Assembly: GCA_965153355.1 (NCBI GenBank)
Contig: OZ231126.1
Coordinates: forward strand, 111,166,001 to 111,230,000
DNA: 64,000 nt
Direction of reading: 5' to 3'
Origin: Flaccisagitta enflata
Taxonomy: Eukaryota; Chaetognatha; Sagittoidea; Aphragmophora
Shown: in pieces, positions 21,245-32,799 of the stretch
Position numbering within the stretch: the stretch's first letter is position 1
Layout of the letters: the number at the start of each line of letters is the position of its first letter
Translations under genes and position numbers: made by a program
The notes under the pieces: generated by a model
The model's database searches: none
Told to the model about the DNA's origin: nothing
The model's input: the letters and a program-made list of their open reading frames with translations, nothing else

Positions 21245-21817
21245 CAAGTGTGTGACACAACTGAGAATTTCTATTTAAACAAAATTAAACTTGAGAAACG
21301 ATTTCAAATTAGAAAACAATCACAGTCTGTTTAATTATAAACAAAAATTAAATTCAGAAAACGAGTACTCTCGTAACAGACTAAAGCTCCGCCAATCGTT
21401 CGAACGGTTACCGCGTACATCTATTCCGATCACGTGACAGATCGTACACCGTTTCTTTAAACTAACAGCACAATCGTACAAACTTCCCGATCTTTAACCG
21501 TACCGCATTCGATCACCGCTATCGCGCGCATCGTCATCGTTAAAGGCCTCTCGTACTGTGGTTCATGTGACTGAAAACTCTGTCATCGCCGTGATAATTA
21601 TAGAAAATAAGACTGACATCACGACAAAGTACGGATTAAACGACCGATTTTGTTCGTATTTCCTCCTCCTTGTCAATACTCCTCCGCATCTCCCCCTCCT
21701 CTTCTCCGTACACCCGACTGCGAATCATCACCGAGCTATCGTAAATCTCCGTTCGTGCCGCCGGCCATCGTTACTTACATTGTTTTCTTGATTGAATTAA
21801 CAAACAAAAACATTACC

Positions 21818-22085
21818 TCATTGCCAAATACAATTTCATCATTCGTTGATTATTTTATACAAAAACGCGCAGTTAGGGACAAATTCGTCATTTGCTAGAT
21901 TAGCCAAATAAGCGCGTTGATTACCACGTCAGTGTCGTTGCCAAGAGGCACATTTAAACTCGTCATTCCCGCTGGCGAGTTGTTTAAAAACGATTGTTCA
22001 TTGCCAAATACAATTTGAATTCTCGTCATTCATTGTATAAAGACGCGCAAGATAGGGAAACAAACGCGCTTTAGCTAGCTTGTCA
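21818..22085 (+). repeat. Imperfect leader repeat
   Basis: A segment starting ATTGCCAAATACAATTT and going through ACGCGCA..TAGGGA occurs at about 21818-21880 and again at about 22000-22065 with substitutions. Confidence 0.6.
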
Positions 22086-22559
22086 GATTTCGCGTGTCTA
22101 CATTACATTCTGTACATTTTGTTGCTTGACTTTACCCGCCTAAGAATCACGTTATCATTATCATTTCATTGCGACGCCCGGTGGGCAAAAAACGAGGTCA
22201 CGTGACAACAGATTTACATCCTATACATTAAAGTTATCATGTAAATTTCATAAGTTCACGCCGCCTGGCGAGCATCAAGTGGATCAAGTTGGTCTCATTA
22301 CAAGTAAACAACGACCTAAACCTCAATTTACTCGTATATATCACCAACAAATACCGTACAGTATCTAAAGGATCACATGACTTGGGTGATTCAGTAAGTC
22401 ATTACAAAAACGCCAATCCGTTTCACTATCTGGTTACAAACCCATACAAAGAACCGACTCACGACTTTTCCCCCTACGCTCCTAAATCCTTCAGATCTCA
22501 CAAGACCGCTGCCCAACAGACAAAACAAAGCAACATCTTCAGTAGAGTTGTGTAAAGAC

Positions 22560-23615
22560 TTCACACAACAGAACGAAACAAAACAAAACAAAACCCTAAC
22601 AAGACAAAACAAAACAAAGAAAAAGAAACAAGTACCAAAACAAAAACAAAACAAACACAGATTAAACAAAACACAATAACAGTGAGACAAACAAACAATC
22701 AAACAACAAAAAAAAAAAAAAACAAAAAAAAAAAACAAAACAAAACAAAACGGAACAAACAAGACAAAACAAATTAAAACAAACCGAAACAAACAACAAA
22801 CAAGAATAACAAAACGAAACAAGACAACAAAAAACAAATACTATTTGTCAGACTCTAAACGCCTTTAGGCAGTGCTTAAGAATAAAACAAAACGAAATAA
22901 AACAAACAAGACGCAACAAATACTAATCAAAATAAAACGGAATAAAACTAAGTGACCTAAGAAAACACGTAAACAAATAACAAATAACAAAACCAAGACA
23001 GGTAACTCAAAACAAACAGCAAGGAACCAATCTAAACAGACATGATATGACAAAACACTAAATTTAAGCAAACAAGATAAAACTTACGAATATAATCAAC
23101 AAAACAAAACAAGACAAAACAAAATAAAACAACAAAACACAAGACAAGACAAAACGAAACACAAAAAAAACACAAAAAGAAACACAAAACAACAAACAAA
23201 TAAACGGACACAAACAATCGGAAACAAAAACAACAACAAACAAAACAGATCGATACAAAACAAAAACCCAAATAAAACAACACGGTAAGAAAAACAAGAC
23301 AAGACAACAAGTAAAACGAGTTAAAACTCAAAACAAAATATCAATGAACTGACAAACAAGAAACAAACTGAAAAAAAAAAAAAACAAAAACAAAAACAAA
23401 AAACAAACAAAGGAAACAAACAACTAGAACGGAACACAAATACAACTATAAATAAGACGAACAAAATTTAAACAGACTTACGAATCCAAACAAACTAAAA
23501 AAAAGACAATACAAAACAAGCTATACAGACAAACAAAACAAAGTCGAAAAACAAAAAACAAAACAAACAAACAAAGTTGACAAAAAACGAAAACGAAAAA
23601 AAAAAAAAAAAAAAA
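22560..23615 (+). other. A/C-rich low-complexity leader
   Basis: The plus strand is almost free of G and T: long strings of AAACA/AAAC units. Open frames on the minus strand (Phe/Val/Leu-rich) are compositional artefacts. Confidence 0.8.
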
Positions 23616-24007
23616 ATCAACATGCATTAACGCATCAATTCACCATAGAAACTGATACCAGTTTCTTCTTGTATAACGACAACAAAACTTGTTTCTGCTT
23701 CTTGCTTCTCATAAATGTTTAGCATCGTCACATTATATCACATCAGATAACGCCAGTCACATTAATTAGAAACAATATCCAATGTTACTTCTTCTCTCCT
23801 AAACAGCCATATCATTCTCCCCTTGTCACCATGCGATTCCTTCCATCATCATGCCGATTCCAATAAACATGTATTAACATCTTTCGTCAAAACGCCATCT
23901 GTCAGTAACAAACAAATGATACAAAACTAATTCGATTCCTATCAAACGTCATTATCTTCTGCCCACTCATCCATTCATCCTACCTGTGATCGTTCAAAAC
24001 TGCTATC

Positions 24008-26845
24008 ATGCCAAAAAACAAGGAAACAAGCCCTAAAAACATGCGGCGTCTCTCAAGGGATCTCTACAGTGACGCAGAAATTTACCAAGAAGTTGCGCAA
24101 AGGGCCTATGAGTCACAGACTGAAGGCGACAAAGACGACGCCGCTTGGAGACGCAGCATGCTGGTCAAGTTGACAGAAGAAGCAGCACGTTGCATAGACG
24201 CTGCAGAGAAGAAAGGTCTTGAGTGCTCACAACTCAAAGAAGCACTTATTCACGCTCGATCGGCCCTTGATAATCCACCGACAAAAGAATCACACCAGCG
24301 CACGCCCAACGCTTCCTCAACGAGTCCAACAGATAAAGACAACACTAACGCCACATCATTCCCAGATGATGCAGAGTCTCTGGTCACAAGATCTTATTGT
24401 TCAGGTAGCCCAAACAATCAAAGCGAACCACTGCTTGACTCAGATGAAGACGTTGACCCACGTCATGACTCAACGCCCCCTTTGATTTGGTCAGCACCAA
24501 CCAACGAAGGCTCAGTCAACCAACTCAAGTCCAAACCCAACCAAGAACAGACATCAAGAGGATCTGACTTCACCGACAGAGGCCTGGAACCATCAACAGA
24601 CCCACCCACAGACTATCCGTTTGATCCGGATCACAACCCATCCTCGTCAACCAAACCACCGACCAGAACGCCTAAACACCACCCCGCTGGACCTATCAAC
24701 CAACCCACCCAAAGACCCAACCAATCTGAAAGGGCAAAATCCAGCCAATCAACAGCCATCCGACCCACCCAGGAAACTGGCGAACATCCCACCCAACCGA
24801 AAACCACCCACTCTGACATACAATCAAGCTCAAAAAGTCAGAAAAGAGCTGTCAGAAGACAATCTGACCAACCAGCTAACCGAACGTCTCCAAACAAAAA
24901 TCCAAATAAGCCCACTGATTTGGTGGTGTCCAGCCACACACCAACCACCCAAAGCAAAATAGACCAAAACCCACCCAAAGGCAACTTGAGGTCATCCAGA
25001 CAGAGCGAGGCAAACTCGGTGGCCACCAAGTCATGTTACACAGCGCCATCTAACAGGTTCACCAAGTCGTGTTACACAGAGCCATCAACACACTCAACCA
25101 GAGCCAACGAGTCGTGCTACACTGCACCATCTACACACTCGACCAGGATAACTGAGTCTCAATATGCAGCAACATCTACACACTCGACACGGTTGAGCAA
25201 GAACACAAATAGATCAACGGCCGTCTCAACAAAACACTCATCAAAGAGATTCACAAAGCCATTATCTAACATCTCTGACGCATCAAATGCCGCATCAGAA
25301 CTGAGACAGAATCGTGAACAGGCAGAAAGAGAAAGAGAAGAGATCCGAAGCCAGCAGGAAGAATTAGAGAGAATAATGAGAGAAGAATCTCAACATTACG
25401 AACAAGCCGCAAGAGAGGAAGCAGAAAGGATAGCTAGACAAGCAAGAGAAACAGCAGAAAGAATTGCTAGGGAGACTAACGAAAATCTACAGGAAGCAAT
25501 CAGAATTAGCGCAAGACAAGCAAGAGAAAAAGTAAGAGATGTTAACCGTAGAGAACAAGAAAAACACAGTGACATTCTTGACAGAATGTCAAACTCATCA
25601 GGCGGGTCAAGAACATTCTACACGACCAAGACAAGAGAGGACAGCGGAACAGAGGCGTACGGTGTGGCAGCAAGCAATAGACTTATAGCACCAAGCAACA
25701 GAATGGAGGATGAGTCTCCAAACAGACATCGGTCAGTCAGTGAGGTCAGTGGCTGCACCATTAGGGCATCAACTTACCACACTGTCGCTCAAACTGCAAC
25801 AAGCACGAGAAACGGGCAAGAAAGTCACCAACAAAAAACCAACAGACGCCCAAAAGAGACTCGGAAACAGAGAGACGCACACAGTCAAGCTCAGTCTCAA
25901 CCAAACAAAGAACGCAGACAGACCACCATACCAGCGACATCAAACCAACCATCAAACCATTCCATCGTCACAGGGGTACGTGAAACCCCTCAAGCAGTAA
26001 GAATTTGCGCTGTTGCTGAGGAAACAACTCGAGCAACACTTGCAGCAGCAGGGATCAACAAAACCCCTAATGGGCGTTCAAGTCTTGAGGCGTTGAAAAT
26101 TGCTGAAAGAAGAAGACCATCAATTGCATTTGATGGTATCAACAAGTCCATTGATTTCGACGAACACATGAAGAATTTCCTCAGCGCCGTTGACATGCCT
26201 GATCTCTCCACCAAAGACAGGCTGAAAGAGTTTCAACACTGGTTCAAATCGCTGGCATTAGCCCGGATCAACTGTTACATGCGACGCACTGACACAGACG
26301 CAGCATTTGAGGAAGCAGTGGAGCGCCTCAAGGCCGAATACGGAAACCGGAAGCAATCGGCTGAAGACATGCTGCAAAGCACACTTGAGGGACATGTCAT
26401 CAAGAAACACCAATTTGAAGAAATGAGCGAGTTCATTTTCAAGGTGGAAGGGACATACACCCTGGCGTGCGAAACGAACAAAGAAGGAGACTTTGACAGA
26501 GAGTCAGTTTACAAGCGAATCCTAAACAAGAAGCTTCCTCATCTTAAGGAAAAGTGGTCATGGTACGCTTGCAGACTGCCAGATGACTACCCAACGTTTC
26601 GACAATTTCTAGACTTTCTTCTCCTAAACATACGCGCCTCAACACTCCTCCATGAATATGACGACGATCAAGGCGCCGAAGAAAAACAAAAGGCATCTGA
26701 TGTCGCAGTCATCAACTCGACGATGGCGCCACAGACAATGTGGCAACTGCCCGTACCGTATGACCCCTCAATACCGCCTCCACTGCCTCCCCAGTTCTAC
26801 TGTACAACACCACCCCCCTGCTTACCAACAGCATATAACCAATAA
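24008..26845 (+). CDS. gag: Gag polyprotein, DUF1759-like (BEL/Pao)
   Basis: ATG start, 945 residues. Residues 1-330 are polar and Pro/Thr/Ser/Gln-rich. Residues about 340-400 hold four copies of a SCYTAPSTHSTR-like repeat. Residues about 427-530 form a long charged coiled coil (EREREEIRSQQEELERIMRE). Residues about 705-885 match the layout of DUF1759, the BEL/Pao Gag core: SIAFDGINKSIDFDEHMKNF, then a helix with AFEEAVERLKAEYGNRKQSA. The end is Pro-rich (PSIPPPLPPQF, LPTAY) and might recruit budding factors. No CCHC zinc knuckle is present. It should form the particle shell; without pol the protein would need enzymes in trans. No frame breaks, so it looks intact. Confidence 0.85.
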   Translation: MPKNKETSPKNMRRLSRDLYSDAEIYQEVAQRAYESQTEGDKDDAAWRRSMLVKLTEEAARCIDAAEKKGLECSQLKEALIHARSALDNPPTKESHQRTPNASSTSPTDKDNTNATSFPDDAESLVTRSYCSGSPNNQSEPLLDSDEDVDPRHDSTPPLIWSAPTNEGSVNQLKSKPNQEQTSRGSDFTDRGLEPSTDPPTDYPFDPDHNPSSSTKPPTRTPKHHPAGPINQPTQRPNQSERAKSSQSTAIRPTQETGEHPTQPKTTHSDIQSSSKSQKRAVRRQSDQPANRTSPNKNPNKPTDLVVSSHTPTTQSKIDQNPPKGNLRSSRQSEANSVATKSCYTAPSNRFTKSCYTEPSTHSTRANESCYTAPSTHSTRITESQYAATSTHSTRLSKNTNRSTAVSTKHSSKRFTKPLSNISDASNAASELRQNREQAEREREEIRSQQEELERIMREESQHYEQAAREEAERIARQARETAERIARETNENLQEAIRISARQAREKVRDVNRREQEKHSDILDRMSNSSGGSRTFYTTKTREDSGTEAYGVAASNRLIAPSNRMEDESPNRHRSVSEVSGCTIRASTYHTVAQTATSTRNGQESHQQKTNRRPKETRKQRDAHSQAQSQPNKERRQTTIPATSNQPSNHSIVTGVRETPQAVRICAVAEETTRATLAAAGINKTPNGRSSLEALKIAERRRPSIAFDGINKSIDFDEHMKNFLSAVDMPDLSTKDRLKEFQHWFKSLALARINCYMRRTDTDAAFEEAVERLKAEYGNRKQSAEDMLQSTLEGHVIKKHQFEEMSEFIFKVEGTYTLACETNKEGDFDRESVYKRILNKKLPHLKEKWSWYACRLPDDYPTFRQFLDFLLLNIRASTLLHEYDDDQGAEEKQKASDVAVINSTMAPQTMWQLPVPYDPSIPPPLPPQFYCTTPPPCLPTAYNQ

Positions 26846-27001
26846 CGATAACCGCGCCTCCAGCATAATCAGCATTCATCGCAATCACACATGCTAGAGA
26901 GACATTTTTCAAACAATAACTGAGACTATCATAACCTAACGTCATTGATCAAATTCAAAGATAAATGTTTGAACAATTTAACACTGATTGCACCAAATTG
27001 T

Positions 27002-28315
27002 GGACGGCGGGGGCAAATTACCTCTGTCATCCGGTGTCATTTCATTTGTCATACACATGCTAACTCTTACAATTTGTCATCTTGCATTTGTCATTCCTTT
27101 TTTGCCACTTGTCATTTCCTGCTCAGATCGGCCAAATTCAGGCTTTAAAAATTGAATATAATCATCAAGACAGATGTGACCATTGTAGTAAATAAAAGAA
27201 CAAATGAACATCCTAAATGAATGTGAGAGTGAATGTGACATGCCATTGAGAGAATGTGAGGGATAGTTCATGACAAAATTTCACTTTGACCTCTTTGACG
27301 CGTAAAGAGAGTAATTCAGTCATTTGTTTATGTTTCCTACTATGAACAACGGTCACAAATGTATGTCAATAGTCTTTATTAAATTAAACGAATTCTTGAA
27401 TATTTGTAAGGGATCAGTGAATCAAAAGAAATAATATCAAATGAATTTAAGATGTTTTTCTCAGTTTGTGGTGATCTGGTGCAGGAAATTCTTGTCACAT
27501 CATCATCTTGTCATATAACCATCTTGTCACATCAACACATTGTCACATTGTCACACTGTTTGTAACAAAATTCATCGAGTATTTGCAATTAACCATTGTC
27601 TCTCCATCTTTATCGTACTGAAACATACAAAATTTTAAGTCTAACCATTGTAACCCGCTTGAGGGCGGGGGCGCTGGTTTGACTCAAATCCTATGTAAGA
27701 CAACGAACTCATAACTAAATGAACAACGAACTCATAACTAAATGTCCATCATCCATGTTCACTGTAAAAAAACAAATGCTCAATATTACGCGTCAATTTC
27801 CATTGAATGTAAGAACGTTACTATGTCATCCTTTCCAACATGCTGGACGGCGGGGGCGCTGTTTGACTAAAATCCTAAGTCAAAAACTTGCTTTAAACCC
27901 CCGCATAACTAACATCCTTCATAGATGTTTCCTGTTGAAAAACAAAAGCTCAACAATACGCTTCAATCTTCATAATGTTCTTATCCTGTCCAACATTCTC
28001 GACGGCGGGAACGTTAACCCCTTTGTCCATTGACAGACTGCATAGAAAGACATCAACAAGCTGTCATTTCATCACTATCAAACGTCTACAAACTTGACAT
28101 TTCACCAACACCAGTGATGGTTCAATGTTGGTCAACACGCCATCATTCGTAGGGCAAACAACTACACCACTGTTGCGCAACCATGTACACCACTATTCTT
28201 ACAGCGGGGAAAATCAAGCGTCCATGCTTAAACATTTCACTATCTAGATAAACAAAAGACAATAATATGCCAAACACCCAACGAATTCTCACTTTTCTTA
28301 CGGCGGGGGCAATGA
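27002..28315 (+). repeat. Internal PPT-like G-rich motif repeats
   Basis: ACGGCGGGGGC or close variants occur at 27002, 27661, 27844, 28001, 28200 and 28300, resembling GGCGGGGG of the polypurine tract at 30743. The copies at 27661-28010 sit in a roughly 160-180-bp degenerate repeat that also shares 'ATAACTAA..', 'AAAACAAA.GCTCAA.A.TACGC' and 'TCCAACAT' blocks. Confidence 0.75.
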
Positions 28316-29189
28316 TGCACCCAAAATTTATTCTTTCCTCATTATTCGTGTAAAGCAGTGTAGTAAAACCCCCTCTACCGTTCAGATTCTCACAATTGAA
28401 ACCGCATAAAACATAACGAAACCTGACAAATATAGCACCGTTCCTCCATGGTCTCAAATCTAAGAAGCAGTTAACATTCATTCAATTCCAGTGCTTGCAG
28501 ACAAATCTAGGACAACAACGTTACTCAATCAAATTTAGTCATGGCTTACGTTGTCAAGACAACCACACTAGGAAAACAATTTTTTCATATTGATCAACAT
28601 CACAAATCAATCAAGTTTGTTCATTGCCTTATCAAATAACAAAAAAAAAAAAAGAAACAAAAAAAAAAAAAAAAAACTTAAACAAACAAACCAATCAAAA
28701 TAAAAAGCCAAACAAAAAACAAACAAAACAAGCAAGCAAAATGATTCAAATGAATACATCAAGTTGCAGCAATCCATACAAACAGACAAATGTATGCGGA
28801 CCCAAAGGGTAACGACAAACAGTTTAATTAACAGATCCATATTGAATCACTTGACAACAACTACATACATAAACAGCAGTAACAACAACAACCAGAGTTT
28901 CAACAGCATCATCAACGACATCTTAAACAATAACGACAACAACAACAACAACAAAAACAACAAAACTACAACAAAAACAATAACAACAACAACAACAACA
29001 ATAAAACAACAATAAAACAACAAAAACAACAACGATAATAAGACTTACATCCAAACAGCGATGACACAGATTACACTGAATCACTCCATACAATCACAAC
29101 GGAAGTAACCCCCCACTGTGAGAAGAAAAATAAAAGAACAAACGTATACTGCGAAAACTAGACAAAGACACAATCAGAAGACACCCCTT

Positions 29190-29611
29190 AAAAGTGACAA
29201 ACTTGTATAAACATTAAACGAGTCAACAAACATAACTCGACATCAAACTCGACGTATTTCTCAAATAAAATGTTGAATATCTTAAAGTATTCAAAGTAAG
29301 ATAAGCAAGTCAACAAATGTCTGTAATTTGATGTTAAGAAATTAACATAAACGATGTTAAAAATGTAAAAACAATTTAACAAGGTTAAACAATGTCCAAT
29401 ACACAATGTTGAAACACTAAATAAACAATGTTTAAATAATGCTAAAAATGACAAGACTAAATAAACAATATTTAACAATTCTAATGTTAAGGAACAAAAG
29501 ACATACACACACACAAAAAATTCAAATGAACAATGTTAGAGAAAATGATGAAACATTAAAATAGACGATGTCAAAATGAAAAAAAAAGTGTCATGTTGAT
29601 GAATAATGTTA

Positions 29612-29643
<32 letters not shown>

Positions 29644-30480
29644 AAAATAACAAATTTAAATAAACAATATTTGATAAAATGTTAAGAAATGTTAAAAAAT
29701 GTTAAGAACATTTAAGATACAATGTTGAACTAAACAATGTTAAAAACTAAGCTAAATAAAAAATGTCAAATAAACAATGATAAAATGGTAAAATAAACAA
29801 TATTTGATAGAAATACTAAAGCCTTGAGACAAACAATGTTTAAATAACAATGTTGAAACAATAAGATGATGTTTAAAAACAATGTCGAAGCATTAATATT
29901 TAACAAACAAGGTTAAAGCATCAAGAAAAAACAATGTCCAATAAACATTGTTTAAGCACCAACATATAAAATGTTAAAATTAAAAAAAAAAAATTAAACA
30001 AATAATATTTACAGAGCCTAATATTTAATATTAAGCAAATAAACAATGTGAATTAAAAAACAATTTTAGTTGAACAAAATTAATTAGAGAATGTCAAAAC
30101 AATAAAAAAAAAAGGGTTAAATAAATCAGCTAAAAAAAAAAAAAAAAGAAAATAAAAAAAAAGATTTTTGAATAAACGATGTTAAGCGTTAGAAATGCAA
30201 CGTTGAAATAAACAAGGTCAAATAAATAATGCTAAAATACAATGTTAAAACATTGATAGCATACTGTCAAATAAACAATGTGTAAATATGAACTATGTTA
30301 AATTAACAATGTTGGCAAACAATGTCAAAACATAAAATATAAAATGTTCATAAATGCTAAAACATTGAAATACAATGTTAAATTAAACAATGTTAAAAAA
30401 ACCAATATTGAATCAACAATGTTGATGAACAATGTTTAAACATTTAAAAGACTATGTTGAATTAACAACATAAATAAACA
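29190..30480 (+). repeat. AACAATGTTAAA-type degenerate repeat
   Basis: Dozens of irregularly spaced AACAATGTT or ACAATGTTAAA units in an A-rich background. No coding potential. The motif is close to a palindrome. Confidence 0.75.
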
Positions 30481-30732
30481 ATATACATTTATTTATATGA
30501 AGACAAAAGCTCAAGCAAGCTAGGGGTAAACCTTCCCCCCCCCCAAAAAAAAAACAAAAAAAAAAAAAACAATCAATATAAGCTAAGTGATCAATCAGTA
30601 AAAAAAAAAACAAAATAAATAAATAAAACAAAGTAAAAGAACAAACAAACAATTGACCAAGTTCATAACAGAAGGACGGAAACAGACCTTCCACTTCTTT
30701 GGAGGACTCCTGTTACCACGGGTTCCTTCTTA

Positions 30733-30750
30733 GAGGAAGGAAGGCGGGGG
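30733..30750 (+). promoter_or_regulatory. Polypurine tract
   Basis: GAGGAAGGAAGGCGGGGG lies directly against the 3' LTR at 30751, the expected place for plus-strand priming. Confidence 0.8.
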
Positions 30751-31325
30751 TGTCAATAACATGAGCCCCCCAAGAAGCGAGCGATGAAAGAGAATTGACG
30801 CGAGACAGACCGACCATCAAAACATGATGGTAGATCAGCCTCATATCCTATTTCTCTTTCATAGCGACATTCCTTCTTCTTTCCACAAACAAGACCTTCA
30901 ACAATATTATTTTCTCTGATAACTTGGATATCCCCGATAACTGCGAAAGAGTTCTTAGGTAATTATTATTATTATTATTATCACTGATTGATCGTTACTA
31001 ACGGACGGGATGGGAGAAGTAGGAGGAGGAAGGGGAGAAGGAGGGGGAGAAGGAGGAGGAGGAGGAGGCGGGACGGCGACGATGGGGATACGGGACAACG
31101 ACGGGGGACACGGGGCGAAGAAGAGGAGGAAGAGGAGACGGCGGGGGCAGAGAAAGGGGCTGGGGCAGTTGGGTTCGGGTTCATTATTATTTGCGTATAT
31201 CTCATCATCGTTTTATATTCTCTGTTCAGATTACACGTCCTTATATACCCATATATCTGGTCGAGTCTTTCTTCCTCTCTCGCTCGGGCTCTGTCCAGTT
31301 ATCCGGACGCGTAACGACCATTTGA

Positions 31326-31327
<2 letters not shown>
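30751..31327 (+). repeat. 3' LTR
   Basis: Same ends as the 5' LTR. Immediately preceded by a purine tract GAGGAAGGAAGGCGGGGG, the plus-strand primer site. Confidence 0.93.
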
Positions 31328-31400
<73 letters not shown>

Positions 31401-31410
31401 GGCCCCCACC

Positions 31411-31477
<67 letters not shown>
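31328..31477. repeat. (CT)n microsatellite, target of the LTR element
   Basis: Two long CT runs separated by CCAGGCCCCCACCAA. Together with the CT run at 19667-19687 it is the split insertion target of the LTR element. Confidence 0.9.
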
Positions 31478-31479
<2 letters not shown>

Positions 31480-31592
31480 ACCAAGTTTTCTTATCTGCAT
31501 TCTCGTGGCAATTAAGTTTCCCCCTTTTGAACTTTCATAACCACATTCATATTTCTCTCTCCCATTGGTAAATTTTCGTTCTTCCCCCAAAA

Positions 31593-32754
31593 ATGGAGAA
31601 AGTTTTTTTTGTCTTATCGGCAATACTATGTTTCGGCATAGTTCAAGCCGTTAATAGACATCATGAATGTATTAACCGGATGCTCGAACATGATTTTACA
31701 CAATTCCAAAGCGAAGTAATTTGTCACCATCTCTCTCAAATCGAGATTCCCGAGTCAACGACAGAGATGACAACACAAATGACAACCGAAATGACAACAC
31801 CAATGACAACCAAAATGACAACTCAAATGACATCCGAGGAGCCAACGACGACAGCTTCAAGTCAAAAGGAACAACTGGACGACCTTTGGACGAGTAAGCA
31901 ATCTGCAGCTACATTTTTTAAAAACTCACAAGGTATCGTGAGCCATCATAGTGACTCACTTCAAGAATTTTTAAAAAAAATTAAAATCTCCCTCTGACAG
32001 ACAAACTGAAGGTCCTCTGCGTCAACCTGCCTCAAGATCCGAACAACCTTTGAAGTCATCAGCCTCATTCTCTCCTTCGATGTCAAGCTTCACTCATTCT
32101 TCAGGACATTCGGTCATGGATAAACCATCGTCATCTGTCATTCATCAGTCGTCATCAAAACAAGTTCGTCATCAAATCAAGTTCACTCATTCTTCAGGAC
32201 ATTCGGTCATGGATAAGCCTTCGTCATCTGTTATTCATCAGTTGTCATCAAAACAAGTTCATCATCAAATCAAGTTCATTAAACAACAAGTGAGTTCATC
32301 TAATCATCTTGGCATCTATAAAAGGAGTAGCTCTACCATCATCCTATCATCGACAAAAACCTTCGTTGATTATATCTCCTCTTCTTCTGTCTCCTCGCTC
32401 TCACATCGACAAACTGACACTGGATCGTTCTTTATCACTGAATCATCATCATCAACGATCACTTTGTCATTATTGTCATCTCTTCGTCTCTCTTCAACTC
32501 CCCCCCTCACTCGGTCATTATCTCATCTCCCATCTGTGTCGTCACCATCACGGTCATCACCATCGCTGTCATCACCGTCATTGTCATCATCAAATCATCA
32601 CTCTCAAACTGTGTCACTGACTCTATCATCAACGCTCTCAATCGCTCAATCATCGACTTGTCATGTTGTATCAACTTCAGCGAAGACATTCTCTTTGTCA
32701 CATCATCACTCACGAACAGCGTCACTAATCCCATCGTCATTTCCATCCGGCCTA

Positions 32755-32799
<45 letters not shown>

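Larger units (their letters stand above)
19688..31327 (+). mobile_element. BEL/Pao-like Gag-only LTR retroelement
   Basis: Two LTRs of 579 and 577 bp bound an 11.6-kb element. The ends are TGTCAA...TTGACA, and CTCTC abuts both ends, so it entered a CT microsatellite with a probable 5-bp target duplication. The only coding gene I see is a 945-aa gag. There is no protease, reverse transcriptase, RNase H or integrase in any frame, so the element must use enzymes from another one. The leader is 3.7 kb and the 3' non-coding part 3.9 kb. The LTRs differ by few bases plus a small indel, so insertion is fairly recent. BEL/Pao assignment rests on the DUF1759-like region of Gag. Confidence 0.85.

Noticed and set aside
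22391-23331. Minus-strand hydrophobic frames in the LTR leader
   Set aside because: Arise from G/T-rich complement of A/C-rich DNA; no start context or motif.
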